Shown piece by piece: positions 1-11,241 of a DNA stretch of 64,000 bases. The translations under genes and the position numbers were made by a program. The notes beneath the pieces were generated by a model that saw only the letters and a program-made list of their open reading frames with translations, was not told the DNA's origin and did not search any database. The stretch lies in NCBI RefSeq assembly GCF_029168945.1, contig NC_083604.1, forward strand, positions 32,855,686 through 32,919,685, written 5' to 3'. The number at the start of each line of letters is the position of its first letter. Position 1 is the first letter of the stretch. The stretch comes from Cannabis sativa. Taxonomy: Eukaryota > Streptophyta > Magnoliopsida > Rosales > Cannabaceae.

Positions 1-640
1 CTTCTATACACCAGTAGAAGCTATAGATTCCATATTTATGTTCAGCACTCCCACTCAATCATACTATCATGTTCCCAAAATATACGTATCACCCTGACCT
101 AAAAGTAGGCTTAACTAATAAATCAAAGAACATGAATAGCACTCCTGAGTTGAGCCTAAGCATATCAGGATTTAGATTCTTTTAATCTTAAGATCAACTA
201 CTGATATTTACTTGGAAAGATATGTATAACGGTAAGTTTGTATTATCTTAACTTAGTTGCAATATCGGTCCAGTCCAATGTATACTCCATACATTTGAAA
301 CTAGTATACTTTACTAATGTCCTGGAAAGAACATAACACTTATTCCAAGTGTAAGTACACATCATCGCTAATTATCACATTAGTGTAAATCCAATAACAC
401 TGATGAAACAGGGACCAAGTCTTTTGATTCATATGATCACAATAACATTCCACTGTGTTGACGATACTGTAATTGTGAATAAACATATGATCTGGATTCA
501 ACTGATTCTGTGTGTAAATGTAATAAACATATTTAAACCATTAGCATGTAGAATTCATGCAAACATCTATCACTTCAAATTTCTTATATTGATAACTAAT
601 CAAAATGTAAAGAGTTTTATTTAGGGCATAAAACCCAACA
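1..640 (-). repeat. Element A 3' LTR (partial)
   Basis: This is the U3-side 640 bp of the LTR, read on the minus strand. It begins TGTTGGGTTTTATGCCC (minus strand, ending at 640) and is collinear with 8225-8863. The remaining part lies beyond the window start. Open frames here are chance frames. Confidence 0.92.
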
Positions 641-651
641 AACTCCCACTT
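641..651 (-). other. Element A polypurine tract
   Basis: On the minus strand AAGTGGGAGTT abuts the LTR start TGTTGGG. This is the expected plus-strand DNA priming site. The same tract is present in element E at 47261-47271. Confidence 0.75.
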
Positions 652-2387
652 GCACTAATATAAAACAAACTGTGCAAATAGGTCAATCTGATATCTTGAT
701 CTTCAGATCAAGTGTAGTATATTTGAATCCACCCGAGCTTCTGGAAACTAGTTCATAAATTCACTTATGAAACATCCTTTACTATATGCTTTACTCATCA
801 AGGGATACTGAAATCTTTACTATTTGAAAAGTACATCTGAATGAACAGAAGATATATCTCTCATATTTTAAAATATGTAATTGAGATAATACAGTGTAGA
901 CTTTTCTTCAGCAATATAACTTTCTGGTATTTTCGAAATTTACAAAGTTATAACTCTTCTCTGGTAGAGCTTGAATTATTATAGAATAACTCCTCCACCC
1001 CCAAAGTAAGCACCATCTCAAAGATCTCGAAATGAGTTGGTGAGATACCAGGACAACTGATACACAGTTCCTTAATATCTATCATATAGATCACTTTCAT
1101 AAATCTTTCTTGAATATCTTCTAATGTCCCCTATTTGATTACATCTCAGATAGCTCCGACTCAATAGCAGATGTCTGGTTAAATAATACTTTTAACCTCT
1201 GATTGTTTGGAGAGGTATCTAGTTGTGACTTTTGTATTAGTCTGAATCATTAAGTTAAGACTAAGTCATCAACGTAGCAGACCAGTATTTGAAGTGAAAA
1301 ATACATGCCAGAGATAAAGTAATCAAAATTAAGATACCATCAAATTTTATGAGGATTAAGAATTTTAGGTTCAAGTCATTCGAATGGACTGAACTAGAGT
1401 TCTTTATCTTATTCTCATAATTCTAATAAGCTATTCCTATCCATGTGAATGGTTAGATTTGCTTTTCAGTAGTGTTCTTAAGTACCTATCACAAGTATCA
1501 ACCTGATGAAGATGGGTATAGAATTTGAAAATTCTCCCACTCAATTAAGGTAGTGTGAAACTTTATCAAAGAACTTTCAAAGGTATCAAACTTTTACTTA
1601 CAATAGTAAAATCGAAATGGAACATACAATCAAGATCAAGAATTTATATTGATAATAGCTGACTCATTATATTACTTCCATGTTTAAAGAAGATATGTGT
1701 TACATAGGGAATTGTGGAATAGACTCCACCCTTAAGAATATACATATAGGGTACTTGTGGATAACCTCCACCCCTAAGTATATAGAGATTATGATCCACC
1801 CCTAAAGGTTGTAAAGATCATGATTCTCTTAGTGTGATTGAGTTTATGTGGAGTTGAATACTGTCCAGAGTTCATTAGATATAAAAGATCGTTGAACTGC
1901 ATAGTTTTTTTAACTTTTCTCCACCCCTATCAGATCAAAAGATCCTTTTATTAAACAAATTCTTAATAATTGTATTAGAATTAACAATTATTAATAAACA
2001 TAGAAATAGTTTCTAGTGTTTATTTATTATAACTCTATGAAGAGTTGTAGATATAATAGAATTTGCATCAATAATAAAAACACTTACACATACAAACATA
2101 TAAATATAATGTGGTAATAATTGATGAAGATAAATTAAATGAAGCTCATTCTCATAAATTGCAATGGTTGAATTCGAAAAATAAAGAAACTTTAATAATA
2201 ATAAATTTTAAAAAAAAAATGTATTGCAACAATATGAGAAAAACAGGGATAAATATCCCTAACTAAAATTTGAAATCCAAATTGTCTTTAAACTAAAACA
2301 ATTAATTCAAAAATAAATTGAAGAGCTTCATCTTCATCTGGACGATTTCACCCTTTGGTCCAGCTTTCTGATCCAACTCATCTGAGT
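652..2387 (-). other. Element A non-coding 3' internal region
   Basis: I find no conserved protein here. The segment is collinear with 47272-48985 in element E and partly with 18020-19231 in element C. It contains four copies of TCCACCCCTA or a one-base variant (1725, 1767, 1795, 1920) and an extra GAGTGGGAG tract (minus strand, 1534-1542) that resembles the PPT. In a complete copia element this position would hold protease, integrase, reverse transcriptase and RNase H. Confidence 0.7.
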
Positions 2388-2478
2388 TCAAGTAGCTTGG
2401 CCTATAAGAAGAAGAAAACAAATAAACAAAGTTAGTCCAGAATCATAAATCCAATTGGATAATAATTCACTAACACTC
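2388..2478 (-). pseudogene. Element A protease active-site stub
   Basis: Directly after gag, in a shifted frame, the minus strand reads ELLSNWIYDSGLT. This matches the start of the copia aspartic protease, where the family has a W-x-x-DSGATNH motif. The frame continues for only about 15 more residues (CFLLLIGQAT) and then stops, so there is no protease body. The same stub is seen in elements E (NWIYDSGLA) and C (WVINSGSTNH). I infer that pol was lost in a common ancestor just behind the active site. Confidence 0.7.
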
Positions 2479-3345
2479 TTAAAGTTTATAAATAGAAATA
2501 CCTTGTTTCTTTGCAAGAAGTTTAGGACATTGTGGTTTCCAATGACCTTTTTCATTGCAGTAGAAACACTTTCCTTTAAGTGTAGCATCACCAGAAGGAG
2601 CAGCCTTTTTATTCTTCATGGCTTTTGTTCGCTTCTTGGTGTTCTTCCACTTCTTCTTCGATTTGGGTTTCGAAGCAGAGGCAACATTTGCTTCAGGTTT
2701 CATCGTCCCATTACTATTCCCAGTATTGTGAGGTTTACTCCCTTTCTTCTTGGGTCCTCCAATCAAATTTTTATAAGTTTGAAGGTCATTGACTAATTCA
2801 TGAAAGTCAATTTCCTTCTTATTCATGACATAATTTGAAGTGTATGGTAGAAATGCTGGAGTTAGGCTATTCAAGATAAGACTTACTTGAGTAGCACTAT
2901 CCATTTCAGCACCATGATCCTGGGCTTCTTGGAAATAACTTGACATTAGGAGAACATGGTCATGCACGTTTTGATGAGGTTCCATCCATGCATTAATGTA
3001 CTTCTTAGTCGCGTCAAAGCGTGACTGAAGTGATGCCTTACCGAATAGCTCATTTAACTTCGTCATAACTTCAGCAGCCTTCTCGATTTTAGAAAACCGA
3101 GTTTTGAGGGTGTCAACCATGCTAGAAAGCATAAAGTATGGAGCTTTGTCATTTGCTTTTTACCAATGCTCATACTTTTCTTTCACAGCTTTGGAAGCAT
3201 TGTCCCCAGGCACTTCAGGTGACGGCTCAGTTAAAACAAACAAGGTACTTTCTCCTATGAGAGCAATATTAATGTTCTCATTCCACTTATTAAAGTTAGA
3301 TCCATTCAGCTTGTTTTCAGTCAACAGTGATAACATGGGATTCAT
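2479..3345 (-). pseudogene. gag: Element A Gag (copia type), one nonsense codon
   Basis: The frame is 288 codons plus stop and nearly identical to the intact Gag of element E. The N-terminal half has the copia Gag pattern (LNGSNFNKW, then IALIGES.LFVLTE). A basic KSKKKWKNTKKR stretch follows, then a C-terminal zinc knuckle CFYCNEKGHWKPQC (C-x2-C-x4-H-x4-C). Gag would form the virus-like particle and bind element RNA. The defect is a TAA at codon 62 (3160-3162), where E has a glutamine codon. The frame is otherwise open. ATG at 3343-3345 is chosen because E begins the same way. The copy should not make full-length Gag. Confidence 0.88.
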
Positions 3346-3521
3346 TTTGATAATACATGATACTACAAAATATTAGAAATCAACAAATAGAAATTAATAA
3401 TGGTTTAACACAAAATCAATTCAGAAATTATAAGCACATAGCAAGTAGGAATGATATGAGAAAATACTTAAAAATTCAATCCTAAATAATTTCCAAGGTT
3501 TTTCAACAAACTGATATCAGT

Positions 3522-3654
3522 GTCCCGTTTAGGCGAGAGTCAAAGCTACCATCCATTGAATAGAGTTGTCAGCTCATCTAAAATGTTAAACATTCTAGCA
3601 ACCTTTTATTCGATCAAGATTGGAATCCAGCGTTGTCCCGTTTAGGCGAGAGTC
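3522..3654 (-). promoter_or_regulatory. Duplicated 20-nt leader motif, element A
   Basis: On the minus strand GACTCTCGCCTAAACGGGAC occurs at 3522-3541 and 3635-3654, both exact, with starts 113 bp apart. Elements E and C have the pair at the same spacing just ahead of gag. A role in RNA packaging or translation is inferred. Confidence 0.6.
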
Positions 3655-3717
3655 AAGGCTATTCTATCTTATGAGCTACTACCATTGTTTCGCAATTTGC
3701 AAGTCAAATATGGTCGC

Positions 3718-3819
3718 CACCATTAGGGTGATCTATACCATATAAAACACTTACAAACTACTTATATTTCGAGATTAAACGGTGCGAAATTGCTAATGAA
3801 CGTTCCTCCATTAGGGAGG
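3718..3819 (-). promoter_or_regulatory. Paired CTAAT-loop hairpins, element A leader
   Basis: In the sense (minus) direction the hairpins are CCTCC-CTAAT-GGAGG (3805-3819) and CACC-CTAAT-GGTG (3718-3730). Both have perfect stems and the same five-base loop. Element E has both unchanged. Element C has CATCC/GGATG in the first stem, a change that keeps pairing. Confidence 0.55.
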
Positions 3820-6689
3820 ATTACTCACTAAAACAAACGCGATGTAAAACCAACAATGGAGATCGAATATCTTAATAATAATAAAGCTCATTCTTTAAAA
3901 TGTATTTTCTTTATTATTCTAATAAATAAATTCTCATTAAATTCGAAATTTAGAATTGAAATTAAAAAATAAAAATTTAATATAATATTTATAAAATTAT
4001 ACTTAGATGGTGATTGAAATAAAATTAATTATTTCCATCTTAGTAATAATCTTAAATATAAATATTAAGGAAATTAATTTAAGTTGAATTAAATTAGATT
4101 AATTAGCTATTAAAAAATTTCCTTGAGAATATATTTATTGAGTTCGAAAATTTAAAGTATAAAAACTATACAATTTTCGAAAAAAATAAAAAAAGATAGA
4201 AAAGAAATACTTCAAGCAAAAATATCACCTATCTAGATTTTCTTTTGACTAATTAAATCAATTTCTAATAATATATATATATATTTTAAATTTCTTTTAT
4301 TATAAAATAATCAATACATGAAAAAATCATTGATTTAAGTTGGCCCAAGAATTAATTAAAATAAATAATTAATTTAAAACTCAATCTATTTTTCAAGATA
4401 AATTCGAAAAATATTGCATAAATAAAATGTAATTTTCGAAATTGATTAAGAAAATAAAGAAAAAAAAATATATATTGAAAATTATTTAAATTTAAGTTGA
4501 AAAATTAAATTTCAACCTAAAAATAATTTTCTATTTAATTAAGTGTCATGAAAAATAAATAAATATTAAGTATCATGATGAAAATCAACTTAGATATTTA
4601 AATTTTTTCAAGTTAATTAAATGTATTAAATTCAAGAAATAAATAATTAAGTGTAGAGATGGCTTAATTATTAATTTCTAGTTTAATACTAGGAAAAATA
4701 TACTTAATAAAGTTGCACCAAAATTAATTATTTAAATAATTAATTTCACAAAGTATAATATTTCCTATTTAAATATTAGAAATAATAAGTAGTCTAGAAA
4801 TAACTATCTAGAAAATATCTTATTTGACTAAGTATCTTTTCAACAAAAATTTGAAAAATATTTAATTTAAGTTATATAGAAAAAATCTAAAACTTAAATA
4901 ATTTCAAATTTAGATTTAATTAAATATCAAAAATTAAGTTATAACCACTTAATTTGAAGATATCTTTTTAAGTTAATATTCGAAAAGATATTAACCTAAA
5001 AAATATCTAAAATATTCCATTTTAAGTTAATATTCGAAAAGATATTAACTTAAAAAAAATATCGTAAAAATCTTTAATAACTAATGCCTAGGATTCCTCA
5101 ACTTAATTTAAAATTTAAATAAAATATTCAAATTTAAGTTAGATAAGAAAAATCAGTTGATACAACTAATTTATAACTTAAATAGGAATATTTAATTAAA
5201 TAAGCTCCACAAAGAATCTAGTTAGTTAAAATTCTATATTTAATTAAATATAAGAAAAATACAAATAGTTTTTCTAGAAATAATATCTAAAACTAAAAGT
5301 GTTTTTCTTAAAATTAACATTAAAATATTAAAATGATAATAAATTTTCATATATTTTAAAAGTTAATTATGTTGCTAATTCAATTTTATTAGGTCAAACT
5401 AATATAATTAACCTAGTACAGTTATTCAAATCAGGCAAATGGGCCTTCACAATTGGGGTTGTTCATGTGAGGGAGGCCTAGGTTCAGTATGTCGTATCCA
5501 CTTCTATGGCTCCCAACTCTCGCACAAGGCCCAAAAGAGAGGAATTTAACCTTAAAATAAATAACTGTTATTAATTAAATAGGTCCAATAACTAAAAGGA
5601 CCTAAATAAAATCTATCATGGTGTGACATTTTATTTAGCAACAACCTATATGCATCTATATAATAAAATAAACACATAGGCTCACACAGGTACACACTTG
5701 GATGGATCCTATCATGTTGCTAGGTCATACACAGATGAAAGAAGATTGTAAAATTTACCTGTTACAAATTATTAACTTGACCAAGGGAGCCATCAGATCA
5801 TTAGATCTGGCAAAAAGCAACCATGGCTATTTGCAATCAAGTAATAATAGGTTTTGAAAACTTACACACAAGCTAAAACAACATACTCATGCAACAAGGT
5901 TAGCTGGATAGTTGGAAGTAGGATTTATTTAATTTTAAATAAATAAATTTCGAAAATAATTAAATTAAATAAATAAATAAAATAAATATTTTATTTTGAA
6001 AAATAAAATAAATAATAATATTAATTTATTTTTCGAAAATAAAAATAAAATTAAAATTTAATTTTTGGAATTAAAAAAATAAATTATTTATTTAAATTTC
6101 GAAATTAAAAAAAAATATTTAAAATTAAACCTACAATTTTGAAAAATTAGGTTTCAACTAACCTAAATATCATTTCAAAATTTGCTAACTACTTTTAAAA
6201 ATTAAATGTTATTTTATAAATAAAAATTAAATAAAAATTAGAAAAGATAAATTAAATATCTTTTTCAGATTTTAAATTTAATTTAAATAAATAAAATAAC
6301 AAAATTTAAAAGTTAGCAAAATATCTTACATCTATTTAAAATTTCATGATTATAGTTATCTTATTTTAAATTTAAATAAGGTCAAAATATTTAAAAAAAA
6401 AAATTAATTTAAAAAAAATTAATATCTGACCTTAAATTTAAAAATAAGATAAGATATAATCAAATTTAAAAATAAGATAAATAATTAAGCAAAAAAAGAT
6501 AGATATTTACTAATTTCAAATTCAAATTACACTAATATCATGAATTAAATTAAAAAAAATATTAAATTAATTCATTATGATAATTAGAATTGAATTAGGA
6601 ATAGTATATCTATAGATACAAAACTACACAAAAAATCAGAAGTTAATTCCATGAAAAAGCATGAAAAAACGAAGAAAAACGAAAATTTT

Positions 6690-6860
6690 GGGAGCTGGCG
6701 CGCGGGTCCCAGGGTGACAGCCGAGAAACCTCGGCGGAACAGGGGACTTTGCAGGATTTGCGCGCGCGTAAGGGGGGATCAGACGAGGTCCGCACGCGGT
6801 TTCAGACAAAATCTTGTCTGAATGCGCGTGTGACCGAGCAAGACTCGGATCCGCGCGAGC
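6690..6860 (-). promoter_or_regulatory. GC-rich hairpin island in element A leader
   Basis: This is a sharp GC island in an AT-rich leader, about 300 bp from the PBS. It contains GCCGAG/CTCGGC (6720-6725 with 6730-6735). It also contains a strong hairpin at 6793-6830: outer 6-bp stem CACGCG/CGCGTG, a 2-nt mismatch, then a 9-bp stem TTCAGACAA/TTGTCTGAA with a 4-nt loop. Element C has a comparable island at 13645-13830. The open frame across it (6636-6878) is composition-driven and not a gene. Confidence 0.55.
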
Positions 6861-7135
6861 GTGAGGGTGCACAGTCACCTTATTTTTTTTCGAATCTTCA
6901 AAAAATCATAACTAATTCAAATTAAATCGAAATTGAGTTCTGTAAAAAAGTAACTTGCTTAATTTTTTCCATACTATCCAATAAAAATAATTCCAGAAAC
7001 AGATATTCAATTATTTTTCACGAAAATTCACAAACACCAATCAATCATCAAATAACACTAAATACAACATGATACCATCCAAAAATAAACAAACGATCGT
7101 TTTAAAGTCCAAATTTCATGCAAGTAAATCAATTA

Positions 7136-7151
7136 CATGGCTCTGAGGCCA
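7136..7151 (-). other. Element A primer-binding site
   Basis: The minus strand reads TGGCCTCAGAGCCATG two bases after the LTR end. This matches the complement of the initiator tRNA-Met 3' end (TGGTATCAGAGCC) except for CC in place of TA at positions 4-5. The same variant is present in C and E. Confidence 0.8.
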
Positions 7152-7153
7152 GT

Positions 7154-8863
7154 TGTTGGAATTTATTTTACCAGGATCTTAGATCTACTCACAAGTATGT
7201 TGTTTAAACACCCTAAATATGAACTTTCTAAAACGATAAATTAAACACATATAAAGTTAAGAAAACCTTACATTGATGCAGCGGAATTAATGTCTCCTTC
7301 CGCTCAGATCTGAGCCCGAATGTCCTTCTTCTTCAAGTTTGATCCTTCACAGTCTTCCAATCTATGATTGAGTTACTGCTTTCTGTGTGTGGGCACTCAC
7401 TCTTTCACTAGGGTCGAAATTGACGAAGGGAAAAAAGAAGAGAGGGTTTCAGCCAGGTATAGAAAGTGGGGAAGGGTCAGTTTTTCTGAAGAGAAATTTC
7501 TGTCAGAAAAGGTTATTGAAAACTTGTGTTTTGACTGAGCCATCACTTTCTATTTATAGGCAACTACTAGGTTTAGGCTAGGAATTATTTGGCATTAAAA
7601 TAATGAAAAAATCAATTTGAAACTCCACAATAAGTGGTCGGCCAAGGTGTAGTAGTGGGCCCCACTTGATTTTGCAGTTTTATCAAATTTTATTTCTATT
7701 TTCTCAAAAACGCCAATTTTCCAATTCTAACCTTTTAAATTCCAAAACTAATTATTTAATAACTAAAATAGATTATTAAATAATCATTTAATTTAATTAT
7801 TAATTAGACATATAAAGTCCATTAATAAATAAATAAACCTAGAAACTCTTTTCTTTATGCTGAGCTTCCAATAAGTGAACCAAATTTACTAAGTAAATTC
7901 CTACTTATTAATTCTTCGTTGAATCCACTCTTAGAACTTAGAATTGCACTCTCGGACTTATATAGAGCATATTATATGTTCCACGATATCAATATGCTAT
8001 CTTATTTAACCATTGTTATAATCTTATTGTGATTTAAAGATCCTCTACATAGATGATCTACATCGAGATGGGATTTCTTTACCGTTCTCACCCCTCAATG
8101 TATTTTGCCCCTTAAAACACTTAGCTACCTATAAATGGTGTTTAGTGATCTAATGATTAGTCAGTTAAACAAGAGCTCATCTATTTACTTCTATTTGCTA
8201 AGCTCGAAGGGAATCATCACTTTACTTCTATACACCAGTAGAAGCTATAGATTCCATATTTATGTTCAGCACTCCCACTCAATCATACTATCATGTTCCC
8301 AAAATATACGTATTACCCTGACCTAAAAGTAGGCTTAACTAATAAATCAAAGAACATGAATAGCACTCCTGAGTTGAGCCTAAGCATATCAGGATTTAGA
8401 TTCTTTTAATCTTAAGATCAACTACTGATATTGACTTGGAAAGATATGTATAACGGTAAGTTTGTAATATCTTAACTTAGTTGCAATATCGGTCCAGTCC
8501 AATGTATACTCCATACATTCGAAACTAGTGTACTTTACTAATGTCCTAGAAAGAACATAACACTTATTCCAAGTGTAAGTACACATCATCGCTGATTATC
8601 ACATTAGTGTAAATCCAATAACACTGATGAAACAGGGACCAAGTCTTTTGATTCATATGATCACAATCACATTCCACTGTGTTGACGATACTGTAATTGT
8701 GAATAAACATATGATCTGGATTTAACTGATTCTGTGTGTAAATGTAATAAACATATTTAAACCATTAGCATGTAGAATTCATGCAAACATCTATTATTCA
8801 AATTTCTTATATTGATAACTAATCAGATTGTAAAGAGTTTTATTTAGGGCATAAAACCCAACA
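7154..8863 (-). repeat. Element A 5' LTR
   Basis: The LTR is 1710 bp with ends TGTTGG and CCAACA. On the minus strand a TATAAATA box lies at 7551-7558. It is shorter than the 1910-bp LTR of E because of two internal deletions. One removes the interval between two AGATCT repeats, leaving the palindrome CTCAGATCTGAG near 7303. The other, near 7855, removes the segment present in E at about 54343-54483. Confidence 0.9.
7551..7558 (-). promoter_or_regulatory. TATA box in element A 5' LTR
   Basis: TATAAATA on the minus strand, in the context CCTATAAATAG that is shared by every LTR of this family in the window (B, both C LTRs, both E LTRs). It is the likely core promoter. Confidence 0.65.
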
Positions 8864-9727
8864 CATGGTCCCCATACTAGTTGAGACAAACTGCTTGTAA
8901 GACTCAGTTAATTTATTTTAGTTAATCAATTATAATTCTAAAATTAGACTATGTCTAACTTATGAATTTTTCACTAAGCAAGGGTTTAAATGTGAAGAAA
9001 AGAGATCCTATGTCTTATTTATTAATTAAGAGACTTTAGTAAGTCTAATTAATAAATATATTAAATGGCAATTTTATTTGATAGTTATTTTAATTATTAA
9101 ATAAATAGTTTTGGCATTTAAATGGTTAGAATTGGAAAAATGGCATTTTTGAGAAAATATGGAAAAATTGTGATAAAATGGGAAAATTCCAAGTGGGGCC
9201 CAAACATCCTATGGCCGGCCACTAGGGATAGGATTTTCCATTTAATTTCTTCATTATTTTAATGCCTAATAAATCTTAACCTAAACCTAGGTGGTTGCCT
9301 ATAAATAGATAGTGATGGCTCACACCAAAAGATGATGGAAAATTCACCTTCAGTCAAATTTTTAATGAGCCTTCTTTTCTATTAATTTCGAACCACATTC
9401 TCTTCTTTTTCTCTTCATATTTTCATACCTTGAGTGATAGAGTAAGTGCCCACACACATCAAGTTGGTCCTCAATGTTAGTATGTAAGACTGTGAAGAAT
9501 CCAATCAACAAGAAGGAGAATCGGGCTCAGATCTTGGTGATACTCTGCTACAAAAAGGATACAAAGGTTAGAGATCTGAGCAGAAGGAGTCATTTAATTT
9601 TGCTACACCCACTATAAGGTTTCTTAAACTTTATATGTGTTTATTTACATTATTTTAGAAATTCATATTAGGATGTTAAACAACATACATGATAGTAAAT
9701 CTAGATCACGGTAAAATAATTCCAACA
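8864..9727 (+). repeat. Element B: 3' part of a same-family LTR, plus orientation
   Basis: The segment is homologous to 11035-13368 of C's 5' LTR (less the S insertion) and ends ATTCCAACA at 9727. A TATAAATA box is at 9300-9307 and an inverted repeat CTCAGATCT/AGATCTGAG at 9526-9534 and 9572-9580. No PBS follows, so it is the end of a 3' LTR or a solo LTR. Element A was inserted into it, and its upstream part is outside the window. Confidence 0.85.
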
Positions 9728-10043
9728 TGTTGGTCTTCCCTTAAACATCCCACCCCATGCCTTGTTAGGAATTTAAGAACCAGGTGGTAGATGGACATTA
9801 CTACCTTCTGGTCGTACAGGGCAGGACGGCCTATCATCGCATTGAAGGCTAATGGCACATCGATTACTACAAATTGTGCCATCAACATTCTTATTGTGGG
9901 ATTTCCTTGGCTATCAGAGGCAGTCCAATGTATCCCAAGGGTGCGATGCCTTGGTCGAAGAAGTCATACATTAGTTGAGTGCAGGGTATTTGTTAGTTGG
10001 AGCCCCATCTTTTTATAAATTGATTTGAAAAGAATGTTGGAGG
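9728..10043 (-). pseudogene. Element D: Tat-like gypsy protease fragment, downstream part
   Basis: The minus strand encodes a stretch with VVIDVPLAFNAMIGRPALYDQ, then STYH-like and GVGCLREDQ motifs. These match the region after the active site in Tat/Athila-type gypsy proteases, where the family reads YNAILGRP and GVG..RGDQ. It is cut on one side by LTR B and on the other by element C. Its other half is at 20326-20909, and the 5-bp GGAGG at 10039-10043 is repeated at 20321-20325. No pol domain beyond protease is present. Confidence 0.75.
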
Positions 10044-11241
10044 TGTTGGGATTTTATGCCCTAAATAAATCTATTTCAATTTAATCTGATTTGTTATCAA
10101 TAGAAGATTAGAAATCATTTATGTTTACATGTAGTTTTTCATGTTTATGGTTTAATGTGCATAAAATTTGTAAAGTCTAGAACATATAGTTATTTACAAT
10201 TACAGTGATGTCAACACAGTGGAAGGTAATTGTGATTAGATGATTCAAAGGATAATGTCCCTTGATCCATCAGTGCACTGGATTTACATTGATGTGATAA
10301 TCAGCTATAAAGTATACTTACACCTTGGATAAGTGTTATGATCTTTCCAAGACATTGGCAAAGTATGCTAGTTTCGGATGTGTGGAGTATACATTGGATT
10401 GGGACCGATATTGATCTTGGTAAAGATATTATAATCTTATCGTTGTATCTTTCTAAGTCAATATCACTGGTTGATCTTAGATCAAAAGATCTTAATCCTG
10501 ACATGCTTAGGTTCAATCTCAAGAGTGTTATTTGTGTTCTTTGATTTTTTAGTTGAGCCTACCTTTTGGTCTGGGTGATACGTACATTTTGGGGACATGA
10601 TAGTACAATTGAGTGGGAGCGCTAAACAGAGATATGGAATCTACAGCTTCTATCTAGACATAGAAGTGAAACGGTGATTTCCTTCAAGCTTGGCTTAATC
10701 AAGATAAATGGAAGAGCTTTTATTTCAGTGATTATATTAGTTTACCGAAATATCATTTATAGGAAGCTAAGTGTTTTAAGGATAAAATACATTGAGGGGT
10801 GAAACGGTAAATTATTCCTACTCGGTGTAAATCATCTATAGAGGATCTTTAATTATTGGGATTAGAACGATGGTTAAATGTTTAAAGCGTATCTATATCG
10901 TGGAACATATAGAGCGTTCTATATAACTGAGCATGCAATTCCAAGTTCTATAGTGGATGCAATAAGGAATTAATAAGTTGGGGAATTTACTTGGTAAATT
11001 CTAGTTCTGCTTATTGGAAGCTCAGTTATATAGGCCCATGGTCCCCATACTAGTTGAGACAATACTACTTGTAAGACTCAGTTAATTGATTTTAATTAAT
11101 CAATTATAATTCTAAAATTAGACTATGTCTAGTTTATGAATTTTCACTAAGCTACGGCTTAATTGTGAAGAAAAGAGATTCTATGGTTTATTTGTTAATT
11201 AAGAGACTTTATTAAGTCTAATTAATAAATATATGAAATGG

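Larger units (their letters stand above)
3346..7135 (-). other. Element A long 5' leader
   Basis: About 3.8 kb of AT-rich non-coding DNA lies between PBS and gag. Going from gag towards the PBS it holds two copies of a 20-nt motif (3522-3541, 3635-3654), two short hairpins with the same loop (3718-3730, 3805-3819), a moderately GC-rich conserved block (about 5440-5560) and a strongly GC-rich hairpin island (about 6690-6860). Elements C and E carry the same order. Much of the rest is A/T simple sequence with no protein similarity I can see. Confidence 0.75.
1..8863 (-). mobile_element. Element A: gag-only (TR-GAG-like) copia-derived LTR retrotransposon, left end cut by window
   Basis: The element lies on the minus strand. 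Its 5' LTR is at 7154-8863 and its 3' LTR is cut by the window edge (1-640). The internal region (641-7153) holds PPT, a 3' region, gag with a protease stub, a long leader and PBS, in minus-strand order from right to left. No reverse transcriptase, RNase H or integrase is visible, so it depends on another element for mobility. The two LTR portions that can be compared (1-640 and 8225-8863) differ at about 14 positions by eye, roughly 2%. The base after its right end begins CATGG inside another LTR of the same family (B); the matching left TSD would be outside the window. Confidence 0.9.

Noticed and set aside
6636..6878. 80-codon Arg/Pro-rich open frame on the minus strand
   Set aside because: It spans the GC-rich hairpin island of the element A leader, is not conserved as protein in C or E, and matches no family.
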